Below, piece after piece: positions 11,381 to 22,335 of a DNA stretch of 64,000 nt (the stretch's first letter is position 1; every line of letters begins with the position of its first letter). A program made the translations under genes and the position numbers. The stretch is from NCBI GenBank assembly GCA_014529385.2, contig CM043958.1:147619885-147683884 (forward strand), written 5' to 3'. The notes beneath the pieces were generated by a model. The model made no database searches, had not been told where the DNA came from, and was given only the letters and a program-made list of their open reading frames with translations. The stretch is from Adiantum capillus-veneris. Its lineage: Eukaryota > Streptophyta > Polypodiopsida > Polypodiales > Pteridaceae.

Positions 11381-11668
11381 TTTGAACCCAATCAGGGACG
11401 GGAACCTCACTCAAGTTCAAGCACATTCTGACCTTTTTTAAGACTAACAAGTATGATCCCCAGATTCTACTCATGCCAAACTAGGACACTTGACACCCTT
11501 GAAAATCATGTATATTTTCAAGATAAAAGAGAAGAGTTTAGCAAAAATTATCGTCCACCTCTTTAGGGATTTTTATAACAATAATTTTGTCATGATGACT
11601 CCAAAGGAGATTGAACAGACAAAATGTCAGGGAAACTCAATCCGAGAAGTTATTATGGGGGACCATAC

Positions 11669-11893
11669 TGTTACCATATACATGTGGTAGTGATGTGTGT
11701 GAACACACTAGGACCGTCGGGGCATTTTTTCCCTCTTTAGGAGGTTTTTTCCCCCGTGCATTGTATATGCCCATCACTCTAGGGCTATCTATCTTTCCAT
11801 TGCACACTAAGTAACACACTCTCTATTGTGTGCCTTGAGCTTCCTTCGTCTTCTCCAAGCTGTGTGTGTTTCTCTGCAACCCTAATTCCAACA
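11669..11893 (+). repeat. 5' LTR of the Copia element
   Basis: 225 bases, TGTTACC...CCAACA. Unusually short for a plant Copia, but both ends and the target duplication confirm it. It includes TTTTTTCCC runs and the CACACACT / GTGTGT ends. Confidence 0.96.
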
Positions 11894-11895
11894 AT

Positions 11896-11907
11896 TGGTA
11901 TCAGAGC
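11896..11907 (+). other. Primer binding site, initiator tRNA-Met type (Copia)
   Basis: TGGTATCAGAGC two bases after the LTR end. Confidence 0.95.
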
Positions 11908-12255
11908 AGGTCACGTCCTCCCAAGCTTAGTCGCCAGCTGCTCCAGCACACGCCTGCTCACTTTCTCCGATTTCAGTGAGATTTGGCAAGCGTTCGCAGG
12001 TCGACAAAAATTTTGGGCAAGCTCGAAGAGCTTGGTCTGCTCAAAATTTTGATTTGGGCTCATTTCGGCCTCCGTTTCCACTACAAGCAGTACTGCACAG
12101 GCTATTTCGTCATTTTGTGTAGAATTTTTGTCAGTGCCGTTTTTTGCATAACAGGTGCCTTATAGTCTTCTACGATTTGTGCTATATAGCACAGGTTGTT
12201 CCCGCTCCGTTTCTCCTATTTTCGGGCAGTTTTCACATAAGGTGCAGCATTTACC

Positions 12256-15200
12256 ATGGCTGACAACAACAACACAGATGTGTTCAAGATGTTTGCTGCT
12301 GAGGACAGGCTGGATGGGGACAACTACCCTATGTGGGCTTATATGATGCAACATGTTCTTGTGTCAAAGGGTGTCTGGAACATTGTGCAGGGCATTGATG
12401 TACGTCCTGGTTCTGAGGATGTAGGCGATGTTGAGGATGTTGCAGGTCTTGCTGCAAGGATTGCAGCTGTTAGAGTTGTTTTGCCTACGGCAGAACAAGC
12501 TCGTTGGGATGTTAAGGATGCGCAGGCTCATGCATTGATTGCGTTGTCTGTGAATCGCACCATTGTTCCTCACATCTGTTCAGCAAAATCTACAAAACAG
12601 GCTTGGGATATTTTAGCAGGTCTTTATGCAAACCGCAATGAGACTAAAATTGCTTGCTGCGTAAAGAGCTGGAGTCGAAGATTATGCATGAGGAAGATGG
12701 TATGGACACTTTCCTTGCTAGTGTCAAGGATATCAATGAGCAGCTTATTTCTACAGGTGAAGTCATTTCAGACAGTTCCCTTGTGCAGATTGTTCTTGAT
12801 GCCTTACCAGATTCCTACCAGACTTTTGCTAGTACTTGGAGACTTATGACCCAAGGAAATCCTGAAGTTGTCAAGTTTGATGCATTATGCACATTGCTGT
12901 TGCAAGAGTCACTTTCTAGAAAAAACAGGACTAGGCAGCGTGCAGTTGAACAAGGTTTTATTGTTTCTCAAAGAAAGGGTGGTAACAGTAATGCAGCCAC
13001 TTCTTATGGTTCTACTGCGAGTGGCAAAAATTTTGTTCCTAATGCTTCTGTTGGCAGCACTTCGTTTGGAAATTCTGGTGATAAGGGCAAAAAGAAGATG
13101 CGTTGCCATTATTGTAAAGCCAATGATCACTTGATCAAGTCGTGTCCTAAGTTGAAGGCCAAAGAGGCTAAGAAGAAAGAGGGTGGTTCCACTGCAAATG
13201 TTGGTTCCACTACAAATGCAGCCATTGTTGAGTCTTCTATGAAAGGAGACTGTAATGCTGATGTTGATGCAGAATGGGCTTTTAGCGCAGAGTGCACTTA
13301 CAATCCTGTTGTCCATGATGCATGCTTGTCAGTTGCTGCAAATTCACATGTGTGGTATTTTGACAGTGGTGCTACAAAGCACATTACCTCACATCGTGAA
13401 TTGTTTACCTCTCTCGAGTCAGACCCTCATGGGAATTCAGTCACTTGTGCCAACAACGCCTCTTATCCAGTTCAAGGAGTTGGAAAGATTGTGCTCACTG
13501 CTACTAATGGCAGTTCCTTCACACTTGTTGATGCACTTTATGTACCTGGGATCAAGAAGAATCTCTTGTCTGTATCCGCACTTGCTAGACTTGGACTTGT
13601 AATCAAATTTGTGGATGACAGATGTACAGTTCATGATCTCAGTTTTGGTGATGAAATTGTTGCATCTGGCCTTTTGTGCCGTGGGCTGTATAAGCTCACT
13701 TTGTATGACAAGTGTGGACAAAATTTTGCAAATGCTGTTGCAGATTCAAGGGCTATTTCAGATGCAAAACTTTGGCATGCACGTTTTGGTCATCTGAATT
13801 TTGCCAGTTTGCTGCGTTTGCAAAAATCTGATATGGTTGCTTCTTTGCCGCCTCTTGAAGCACCGGTCAAACATGTTTGTGAAGGCTGTATTTTGGGTAA
13901 GATGCAGCGTTCTAAGTTTCCAAAGGATGGTTCAGTTTGGGCCACATGCAGGTTGCAGCTTGTGCATAGTGATGTTTGTGGGCCAATGCAAACTCCGTCC
14001 TTGGGCAATTACCTGTACTTCGTGACTTTCATTGATGATTACTCTAGGCATGCATGCGTATTTCCGCTTAAAGCGAAGTCCGAAGTTTTTATGTGCTTCA
14101 AACAATTTCTGGCTATGGCTGAAAATGTCTCGAAATGTACTATGGGCACCCTCCGTTCCGATCGAGGGGGGGAGTATATGTCTCATGAATTTAATGCATT
14201 TCTGGCTAGTCGTGGGACAAAACACCAATGTACAGTTCCTTATACACCTCAGCAAAATGGTGTTGCTGAGAGGAAAAACAGGTCACTGACAAAAATGGCA
14301 CGATGTATGGTCAAAAGTCAAGCTTTGCCGCATTCTTTTTGGCTTGAGGCCATTATGTGTGCCACTTATGTACTTAACAAGTGTCCTACGAAATCTTTGC
14401 AGTCTATTACTCCATATGAAGCATGGCATGATAGAAAACCTTCTATTGAGCACATGCGTGTTTTTGGTTGTTTGGCATATGCTTTGGTGCCACAAGTGCA
14501 GCGCAGAAAATTGGATGATAAGGCTGTCAAATGTATTTTTGTTGGTTATAGTGCTGAAAGCAAAGGTTACAGGTTGTATCATCCGCAAACAAAACGTATT
14601 CTGGTTTCTCGGGATGTAGTGTTTGTGGAAGATTCTGTTCAACCCTTGCTGTCATGTACTAGAGACAGTAATGTAAGCTCACAGGACATTTATGACACTT
14701 TGTTTCCTCTTCTCAGTGGTGGAAATACGAATGTAAGTTCCAATGAGGCAAATGTACAGCCTATGGGGGTTTCTGAAAATGTTCTAGATCAGCCTATTAC
14801 TGATGCAGATGTACATGATGTACTTGATGAGGAAAGGGCTGAAAGTGAGTAGTCTAGAGGTATGCCAAAATGGCTGGTGCACACTTTGCATGACAGTAAA
14901 TTGGATGCACCTTTGTCTATTCGTACTCGTTCAGGCTCTCGCCATGCATCTTATGCATCAGATTGTTATGCTTTGGCTGTGTCTAGCTTACATGATGTTG
15001 AGGAGCCTCTGACTTTTGATGAAGCACAAAATTCAGAAAATTGGATGGCTGCCATGCAATCAGAATATGATGCACTTATAGAAAATGACACATGGACTTT
15101 ATGTGATTTGCCTCCTGGCAAAAAGGCCATTGGTACGAAGGGGGTTTACAAGTTGAAACGCAAGCCGGATGGTGAGATCGATCGCCATAAGGCTCGACTT

Positions 15201-16541
15201 GTTGCAAAAAGTTATGCACAACAAAAAGGCATAGATTATGAAGAGACTTTTGCTCCCACTTTTCGCATGACTACTGTGCGTTTTCTATGTGCATTGGCAG
15301 CTCATTTTGGTTGGGATGTACATCAATCAGACATTGTTACTGCTTTCTTGAATGGTGACATATTTGAGGAAGTTTATGTAACGTAGCCTCGCGGTTTTGT
15401 CATAAAAGGACAAGAGGACAAAGTGTGCAAATGTAACAAGGCTTTGTATGGGTTGAAGCAATCTCCTCGTGCTTGGTATGAGAAAGCTGACACTCATTTG
15501 GTCGAACAAGGCTTTTGTAACAGTCCAACAGAAAGCACATTGTATGTAAAGTGTGAGGGTGATGTACTTCTCATTGTGGTTCTTTATGTTGATGATTTGC
15601 TGATCACTGGACCAAATGAGAGACATATTGCTGAATTTAAGGCTGATTTGAATGCTACTTTCAAGATGAAAGATTTGGGGCTGTTGCATCATTATTTGGG
15701 TATACAGTTTAAGCAGTGTGATGGTGGTATTGCCTTGTGTCAGAAAAGTTACATAGAGACATTGCTATGTAAGTTTGGACTTGATGATTGCAAACCTATT
15801 GCCACTCCCATGGAAACAAGTTTGAAGTTGAGTCTACATGATGCTGGCGATCCTGCTGATGTCACTCTTTACCAAACTGTTGTTGGCTGCCTCATTTATT
15901 TATGCAACACGAGGCCGGATATTCAGTTTGCAGTCTCACAGGTCAGCAAATTTATGCATAGCCCAGGGTCTAAGCATTGGCAAGTTGTCAAGAGGATTTT
16001 TCGCTACCTTAGTGGCACTTTACATCTTGGCTTGTTTTATCCCAAGGGGGGATCATTGCCGCCAGACTTACATGCTTTTTCGGACTCAGATTGGGCTGGT
16101 TGTTTTGGCACGCGAGTGTCCACAAGTGGTTTTTGTTTCATGCTTGGAAGTTCATGTATATCATGGTTGAGGAAGAAGCAACCTATTGTGGCCACTTCGA
16201 GTTGTGAGGCTGAGTACAGGGCAGTCTTCACAGCTACGGTTGAGTGTGTATGGCTCAGACGCCTTATGGCTGATTTGGGTGTTGGACAGGACACTGCCAA
16301 CACTATCTACACTGACAGTCAGAGCGCATTGGCAGTTGCGAGGAACCCAGTTTTTCATGCTCGCACAAAGCACATTGAGGTGCATTACCACTATGTCAGG
16401 GAGAGGCTCTCAGAAGGAGAGATCATCTTGGCTTATGTGCCAACACAGGACAACCTTGCAGATCTTTTTACAAAGGCATTGTCTCATGAGAAGCTTGAAG
16501 CTTTCCGCAAATCTTTGGGCTTACTCCCCTTTGTGGACTGA
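12256..16541 (+). pseudogene. Copia gag-pol polyprotein, one frameshift and two stops
   Basis: Starts at ATG 12256 (MADNNNTDVFKMF) with a UBN2-type gag (LDGDNYPMWAYMM). A -1/+2 frameshift lies near 12650; the frame continues to the end. In order: CCHC knuckle 13104-13145 (CHYCKANDHLIKSC); protease DSGA at 13362-13373; GAG pre-integrase LWHARFGHLNF (about 13768); integrase core with HSDVCGP, FIDDYS, SDRGGEY and QQNGVAERKN; RT with RLVAKSYAQQKG and YVDD at 15585-15596; RNase H with SDSDWAG, SCEAEY and TDSQSA. In-frame TAGs occur at 14850-14852 and 15384-15386. At the second, relatives read Gln-Pro, so CAG to TAG is likely. All catalytic residues I checked are otherwise intact. Confidence 0.95.
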
Positions 16542-16606
16542 TCCTGTCCTCAGGGCATGGCACTTCCCTTTACTCATGTGCTAGCTCTCGTTCACCGCAT
16601 CACTCC

Positions 16607-16616
16607 AGGGGGGATT
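16607..16616 (+). other. Polypurine tract of the Copia element
   Basis: AGGGGGGATT directly before the 3' LTR; it primes plus-strand synthesis. Confidence 0.85.
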
Positions 16617-16843
16617 TGTTACCATATACATGTGGTAGTGATGTGTGTGAACACACTAGGACCGTCGGGGCATTTTTTCCCTCTTTAGAAGGTTTTTTCC
16701 CCCGTGCATTGTATATACGCCCATCACTCTAGGGCTATCTATCTTTCCATTGCACACTAAGTAACACACTCTCTATTGTGTGCCTTGAGCTTCCTTCGTC
16801 TTCTCCAAGCTGTGTGTGTTTCTCTGCAACCTTGATTCCAACA
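16617..16843 (+). repeat. 3' LTR of the Copia element
   Basis: 227 bases, followed at once by the CATAC target duplication. Relative to the 5' LTR it has an extra AC near 16712 and three substitutions. Confidence 0.96.
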
Positions 16844-16886
16844 CATACCTGAGATCTTGGGGCCAAATGAGAGAGCATTTGGTAGC

Positions 16887-17864
16887 ATGGCTAATCAGCG
16901 GGGAAGTACAACCCAAAGCAATCACCTCAATGACATAAATGGGGGTAGAGGAGTGGAAACCACCTTTAACAAGGGAAGAATGCGCAACACTAGGACAAGA
17001 AGAGTTCCACACGAGTCACGCCTACCAAGCTACTAGTTTGAAGGCTTAATGGGAGAAACACCAGCCAGGAGAGCGAGTGCAAAATATCATCATAGAGTCA
17101 GACCAGTAGATTTCCAAAGATGGGTCAAAAAATACAACAAGTCAGGGGATCCCTACGACCATTTAGCAAGCTTCAGGCAAGTTTTGAGAGCTAAACGTAT
17201 AACACACTTCCATATGCAATTTGAGTTTGGGATGACCTTAGAAGGCAAGGCTTTGACTTGGTTCCAAACCATACCTCCTTGATCAATAGCTAATATACCA
17301 ACTTTGGCCATGAGATTTGTTGCCGCTTTCTCAAAAATGGAATCAAGCATAGCTCCTTTGACTTGGTTCCATACCATACCTCCTTGATCAATAGCTGATC
17401 TACCGACTTTGGCCATGAGATTTGTTGCCACTTGCTCAAAAATGGGAATCAAGCATAGCACCGTGGCACAAATCTACAGCTTCAAACAAAAACAAGGGGA
17501 AACTATAAGAGATTGTGTGACTCGGATAAGGCAATACATTGATAGATTTTCGGAGATGGAAATTCCCACCGAGGAGTGGCTTGTCTTATTGTTCTTGGAA
17601 AGATTACTTAACAAGGAGTTGCATGCCATTTTATATAGTAAAAAACATACAACTTTGGAAGCATGCAGCTTGGATGCAATTGACTTGAGTGATAATTGCA
17701 ACATTTACAATGAGGAAAGCAATGTTAAGGACACACAAAGTGAGAGAACCACATCTATTGTGCCAGCACAAGTAGGACCAACTATGGAAGCTCATGTTAG
17801 TGCCATGGAGGACATGCTTAAGCGCGTGAACAACATGATGAACAACATGCAAAGGATGCTATGA
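16887..17864 (+). pseudogene. Tat-like element gag (three in-frame stops)
   Basis: A single reading frame from ATG 16887 with stops at about 17033, 17280-17282 and 17385-17387. The capsid domain typical of Ty3 gag is clear: VDFQRWVKKYNKSGDPYDHL, then FEFGMTLEGKALTWFQ, and after the stops QKQGETIRDCVTRIRQY. A 105-base in-frame duplication covers 17252-17461. It would package element RNA; it is now dead. The C-terminus has a Met-rich stretch of predicted helix. Confidence 0.83.
17252..17461 (+). repeat. 105-bp in-frame tandem duplication within gag
   Basis: Two copies of 35 codons beginning TTTGACTTGGTTCC, offset 105. Both carry a TGA at the same place, so the stop was probably present before the duplication. 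Confidence 0.92.
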
Positions 17865-18566
17865 GAGGGCCAGGACAAGGTGCACCTCAAGGACAACCTA
17901 TGGGATATCATAAACCATTAGAATGGTGTGCCATTGAATGAAATGGACAAACCACAAAACGAACAAGTGCTATTATAAGCCTAAATATGATGGAAATGTC
18001 CAGTATGTGCCAATGAGACAACAGGGACAACCCATGTATAAAGTATCTACCAAACATGGCACAAGTCCAGAAACCACCTATGGCTACGGAAAGACCACAA
18101 GCTATATTAGGCCAGGGGCCACCACTACCAGGAAATAATGACGTACCAGTCAAGCACATGTTGTCTAAAGGACAAGTGGATGAGCAGGCTCTAGTACCAA
18201 TCATGCCATTTAACAAACGACGGTGGAAATAGAGGACGAGTGGTGCACTCAATCGACAATTGTCATAGTGGAACAAGTTTATTAGGCACCTTTGATGTAG
18301 CATTAGTTCACGTCATTGCAAACCAAGAGGCTAGACCACCTATGAAGAAATTAATGGCTAAACCAACGACCCAAAATTTCCATAATTGTGGGGTGAATGA
18401 CCATTTGAAAAATGATTGTCCTGAGCTAAATAAGAGGGTAAAACCAATAGAGGCATATTGTGCAAGGTGTGGTCGCAAGGGTGGATATTTTCGAAAAGAT
18501 TGTCCTAGGAACCCAACAAACAAAGGAAAGGCAGCCATAAACGTAGTTCAAGTCATGCTAAAGTAG
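17865..18566 (+). pseudogene. Tat-like gag C-terminus with degenerate zinc knuckles
   Basis: Broken frames after gag. At 18240-18566 two knuckle-like repeats are seen (FHNCGVNDHLKNDC and YCARCGRKGGYFRKDC). The first lacks its leading Cys and the second has Gly where His is expected, so neither would bind zinc normally. A Pro/Gln-rich linker precedes them. Confidence 0.7.
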
Positions 18567-19710
18567 CTCAATAGAAGGCAAACGCACAGTTCTAATTCGG
18601 GTAGTTACTAGGGCACAAGCTAGAGAGAATCAAGAAAAAAATGTGAGTGAGTCAAAAACACCTAGCAAACCATCAAAAGACTCCAGAAAAGAGCGATGCA
18701 AAGGATACAATCTTAGAAGACAAAAGCAATGAAGAGAGATTGAAGAGAAAGTGCAAAAGAAGGTAGAGGAAATGATATAGATGTTGCCATCAGACTTTAA
18801 GGAATCAAAACCAAGATCCAAAGGATCCGTACTTGTGAACAAAATGTACGAACCAATCAACGTAGCCTGGAAGCTTTCCAAGTTGGATTGAAATGGGGTC
18901 AAACATTAGAGACTAAATAAAAAAATTACCCCAACACCTGACATGGAAGCCGCAAAACTCAAGCTTACAAGAACTTAGTGCAAATCATGCAGTCTATGTT
19001 GGAGAAACAAAAACCTCAGTTGGAAGTCATAGGAAAATCAATGGAAATTGAAACCAGATCAAACAAAGACAAAGTGCAAAATGATGAGGAGTTGAAAAAA
19101 ATGCTAGCAAACTTTGATACACCTAAACTAATAGTTCTAGATAGTGAGGAGGGGCTAAATGAAGTTCCTTTACTTAACAAAGAGTAGCCAAACCACCTTT
19201 GGGAACGAGTTAGGGATGCAAGGATGGGAGCCTAGCTCTAAAATTAGCTCCTATCAAAGAACTATGGCTAGATCAACCACCCATGGAACTAGATGAACAA
19301 TCCTTGAATGGAGATTGGGGAACCGAGCGGTCAATCTCATCGAAAGCTCAAACACTGCAGACACTACCTTCATATCTAGGTGAAAATGAAGAGAAATCAT
19401 GGTGTGTAAAACAACAAAATTGAATAGACCAAAGCAAACTTTGGACGTGGTAAACTTGCAATCTATTATGTCGACTCCGATCCAATGTACAATCACATTG
19501 GTGAGTTTCTCAAGATACGGCCACATTTATGGTAATATCTGCAAGTTACCATGGGAAAGATGGGCTTAAAGGGGGTAACCCAGAAAACTTGGAGAAATTG
19601 CAAAATGAGGAGATGCGGGTTAAAATTGTCAAATTTGTGCCCATAAACAAAATTGGGGATTATTGTGAGGGAAAGGAAACACAAACGCTTCGATACAATA
19701 CAATGACATA
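18567..19710 (+). other. Decayed gag-protease linker of the Tat-like element
   Basis: Charged, Lys/Glu-rich reading on the plus strand in several short frames (for example 18978-19187). No domain is recognised. It is probably the linker between gag and protease. Confidence 0.5.
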
Positions 19711-20280
19711 ACAACTATGGCTATTTTGAACAGTGGAGCAGGCATTTCCATAGCAACAAAAACTGTCTAGAAAGCTTGGGGAAAACCAACAATTAGACAA
19801 ACACGCATGAAACTACAACTAGTAGACGAGCATATTGAGAAACAAATGGGGTTATTCGAAAATGTAACAGGCAGCTCTTGTGGAATTGACTACCAACACA
19901 CTTTTGCCATTGTAGATTTTTGAAAAAAAACTCAATTACGAAAGCATCCTAGGAAGACCTTTCATAAGAGAAATACAATTGATCCACAATTGGGGGAATG
20001 ATTATCTTTGCCCAAACCAAATGGGATCAATTACTCAAGTAAATTTGAAGGATCATTCTTACAAGGATGTTTTGAGGACACCAATCCAAGAGTTGGATTC
20101 AAAAACCTCAACGGAGACTAAATTGTCGTCATGGATAGATAAAGACACTCCATTTTGGATGTGTGGAGCATCTGAGTGTGGTAGTTTACAAAAGGAAGAT
20201 TGCATGTTGGATCAAGAGGTAAACGATGCAGAATACATACCTGAACCATTTTTTGAACATTTGTTGGAACCATTTGAGTG
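19711..20280 (+). pseudogene. Tat-like aspartic protease relic
   Basis: Around 19720-19750 the frame reads AILNSGAGISIAT, the retropepsin active-site motif with Asn in place of the catalytic Asp. Near 19940 it reads NYESILGRPFI, the conserved C-terminal protease segment. A stop and frameshifts lie between. The frame 19979-20280 then runs acidic to the end. Confidence 0.7.
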
Positions 20281-21100
20281 AACTCAAATTCTGGCTACTA
20301 TGGATGTATGTGTTAACGAATCTACACCCACACAGTTTTGTGATGAGGAGGGTTATAACATAGTTCCTATCTAGATGGTGACTATTGAACGGTCAAGGAG
20401 CAACAGGTTTACTTTGATCATTATTATGATGTCGCGGATGAGTTGGAGGAGGAAACACTCATAACGAAGGAAACGGATTTTGAAAAAGAACATGTAAGTG
20501 TGAAACTTCTACTCAGAGGAGGAGAAGAAAAGTTTTTTGAGTTTTCAAATCAGCATCGTAGACACCAACAAAGGTACCACAAAAAACTGGAAAATAATAT
20601 GAGAAGAAAGCAATCAAAACCAAAAATGCAGAATAAAACTCAATTCTTGGTGATGATAGATGCATCGGATTGCATCAAAGACAAAATAACAGGAAGATAT
20701 CTAGCCATGAAATACATTGATCGACAACACACCAAAACAAAACCAAAATCAAGCAAACTTGACAAATCTAAAGGACAAGAAAAAGAGCCTCCAATGTCTA
20801 AAATTGAGCGCAAAGCAAAGTATAGGGAGTTGAAACATACCTTGAAGGTGGACTACTGAAATGGAGTCAGACCATGATAAACTCGGAGCAATTAGTGTTC
20901 CTTTGCACTACAAAAAATATACTTTGCAAGATCTACAAATCTTAGTAGAGAAACCATTGTGATAGCCATAAGAACGAGGGAAATCCTATGAGGGACCTGA
21001 AAACGCTAAACGAATTGACCTAGCAGAGTTAAGAGAGGACTCAAAGTCAACCGCTACATAGCCATAGATTTGCCTCAAGAAGAGGAAGAAATTCTTATTA
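20281..21100 (+). other. Protease-RT linker of the Tat-like element
   Basis: One open frame (20443-20859) of basic, Lys/Gln-rich sequence with no recognised domain, then broken sequence leading into RT. Probably polyprotein linker. Confidence 0.5.
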
Positions 21101-21900
21101 AGACTTTAAAAGAATATGTTTTTGCTTAGTTCTATAAAGATCTCAAGGGAGTAGATCCTGAAATATGTCAGCATACTAATCCTATGAGAGATGACACTAA
21201 GTTGAGACAAAGACCTTACACCTACAATGAGACATTTTCTAAGAAGATCAAGGAAGAGATAGAGAAGCTTAAGGAATCAAAATTCATTATGAGATAGAAC
21301 ACACTGATTGTAATCACCGATTGTGGTAGTACCAAAAAAGAATGGCAAACTCAAAGTGTGTGTGAACCTCAAGAAGGTGAATGCGGACACCATAAGAGAT
21401 AACTATCCTCTTCATGTCATGGATCATGTCCTAGAACGAGTAGCTTGGAAAAAGACTTATAGCTTCTTGGATGGATTCTCTGGTTACAATCATTTAGCCA
21501 TAGATCTCAAAGATCAACACAAAACGGCTTTTGCCACATAATGGATAATTTTTTCTTGCAAGTTCATGCCTTTTGGACTAGCCAATGCACCAGCAACATT
21601 CCAATGGCTAATGAGCCATGCTTTTAAGAAATATCTATGGAATTTCCAAAAAGTTTACATGGATGATCTTTGTGTGCACTCTACAAAAGAGAGAGCCATT
21701 TTGAGCACTTACGATGTGTCTTTGAGAAATTTTGTCTATACAGGACTTGTTTAAATCTGGAGAAGAGTGTATTTATGGTTAGGCAAGTCAAAATTATCGG
21801 ATATATTGTGCCTAAAAATGGTATTGCCACAAACATGGAGAAAGTAGCAGTAATTGCTGAGATATTGAGACCGACCAATGTCTAGGAAGTTCAGGCATTT
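21100..21900 (+). pseudogene. Tat-like reverse transcriptase relic
   Basis: The RT fingers and palm can be read with frameshifts and stops: VVPKKNGKLKVCVNLKKVN (from 21323), TYSFLDGFSGYNHLAIDLKD, then MPFGLANAPATFQWLM and the catalytic box YMDD at 21656-21667. VKIIGYIV and the RPTNV connection follow. The YMDD aspartates survive, but TAA and TAG codons interrupt the frame. Ty3 type. Confidence 0.88.
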
Positions 21901-21959
21901 ATGGGGTATTGTGGCTATTACCGTAGATTCATCTACATGCATGCAGTCATTGAAAAACC

Positions 21960-22335
21960 CATTTATGGCCTTATCACTCGTTTTGAGTGGACATGTGAAT
22001 GCAAGGAGTCATTCTAGAAGTTTAGATAAGCTTTGATCTCATCACCAATATTGAAGACTCCATATTGGAACAAAGTTTTCCATGTGCATGTCAATGCTTC
22101 AAATTTTACTATTGGTTGTATATTAGCTCAACCAAGCGAGGAGAAATGGATTTTCCTATCTTCTATGACAGTAGACAGCTCAACTTACTAGAAAAGAACT
22201 ACACCACCATCGAAAAAGGGAAGGACTTGGAATGGTGTATGCGGTTACACTACTTGTTAGCTAACAAGTTGATCTTTTTCATAGACCACCAAGCCTTACT
22301 CAAGATCTTTACATTGCTTTCCATTGCCTGGTAGG
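21960..22335 (+). pseudogene. Tat-like RNase H relic, truncated
   Basis: Residues such as FHVHVNASNFTIGCILAQPSE, YDSRQLNLLEKNYTT and FFIDHQALLK match the Ty3 RNase H region. The similarity stops near 22335, where sequence coding on the opposite strand begins. No second RNase H and no integrase follow. Confidence 0.78.

Larger units (their letters stand above)
9059..11668 (+). other. Long non-coding leader of the Tat-like element
   Basis: About 2.6 kb with no convincing gene. It carries three versions of an AT-rich palindrome (10157-10175, 10446-10473, 10774-10797), a TA microsatellite (10482-10501) and a 64-bp tandem duplication (11251-11380). Long leaders before gag are common in Tat elements. 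The last part (11490-11668) may encode the start of gag, since it reads on after the Copia insertion is removed. Confidence 0.5.
11669..16843 (+). mobile_element. Copia (Ty1) LTR retrotransposon, nearly full length
   Basis: 5175 bases: LTR, Met-type primer site, a polyprotein in Copia order (gag, protease, integrase, RT, RNase H), polypurine tract and LTR. It is flanked by a perfect 5-bp target duplication, CATAC (11664-11668 and 16844-16848). The two LTRs differ at three bases and one 2-base indel, so the insertion is recent. It sits inside the leader/gag region of the Tat-like element. One frameshift and two TAG codons disable it. Confidence 0.97.
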
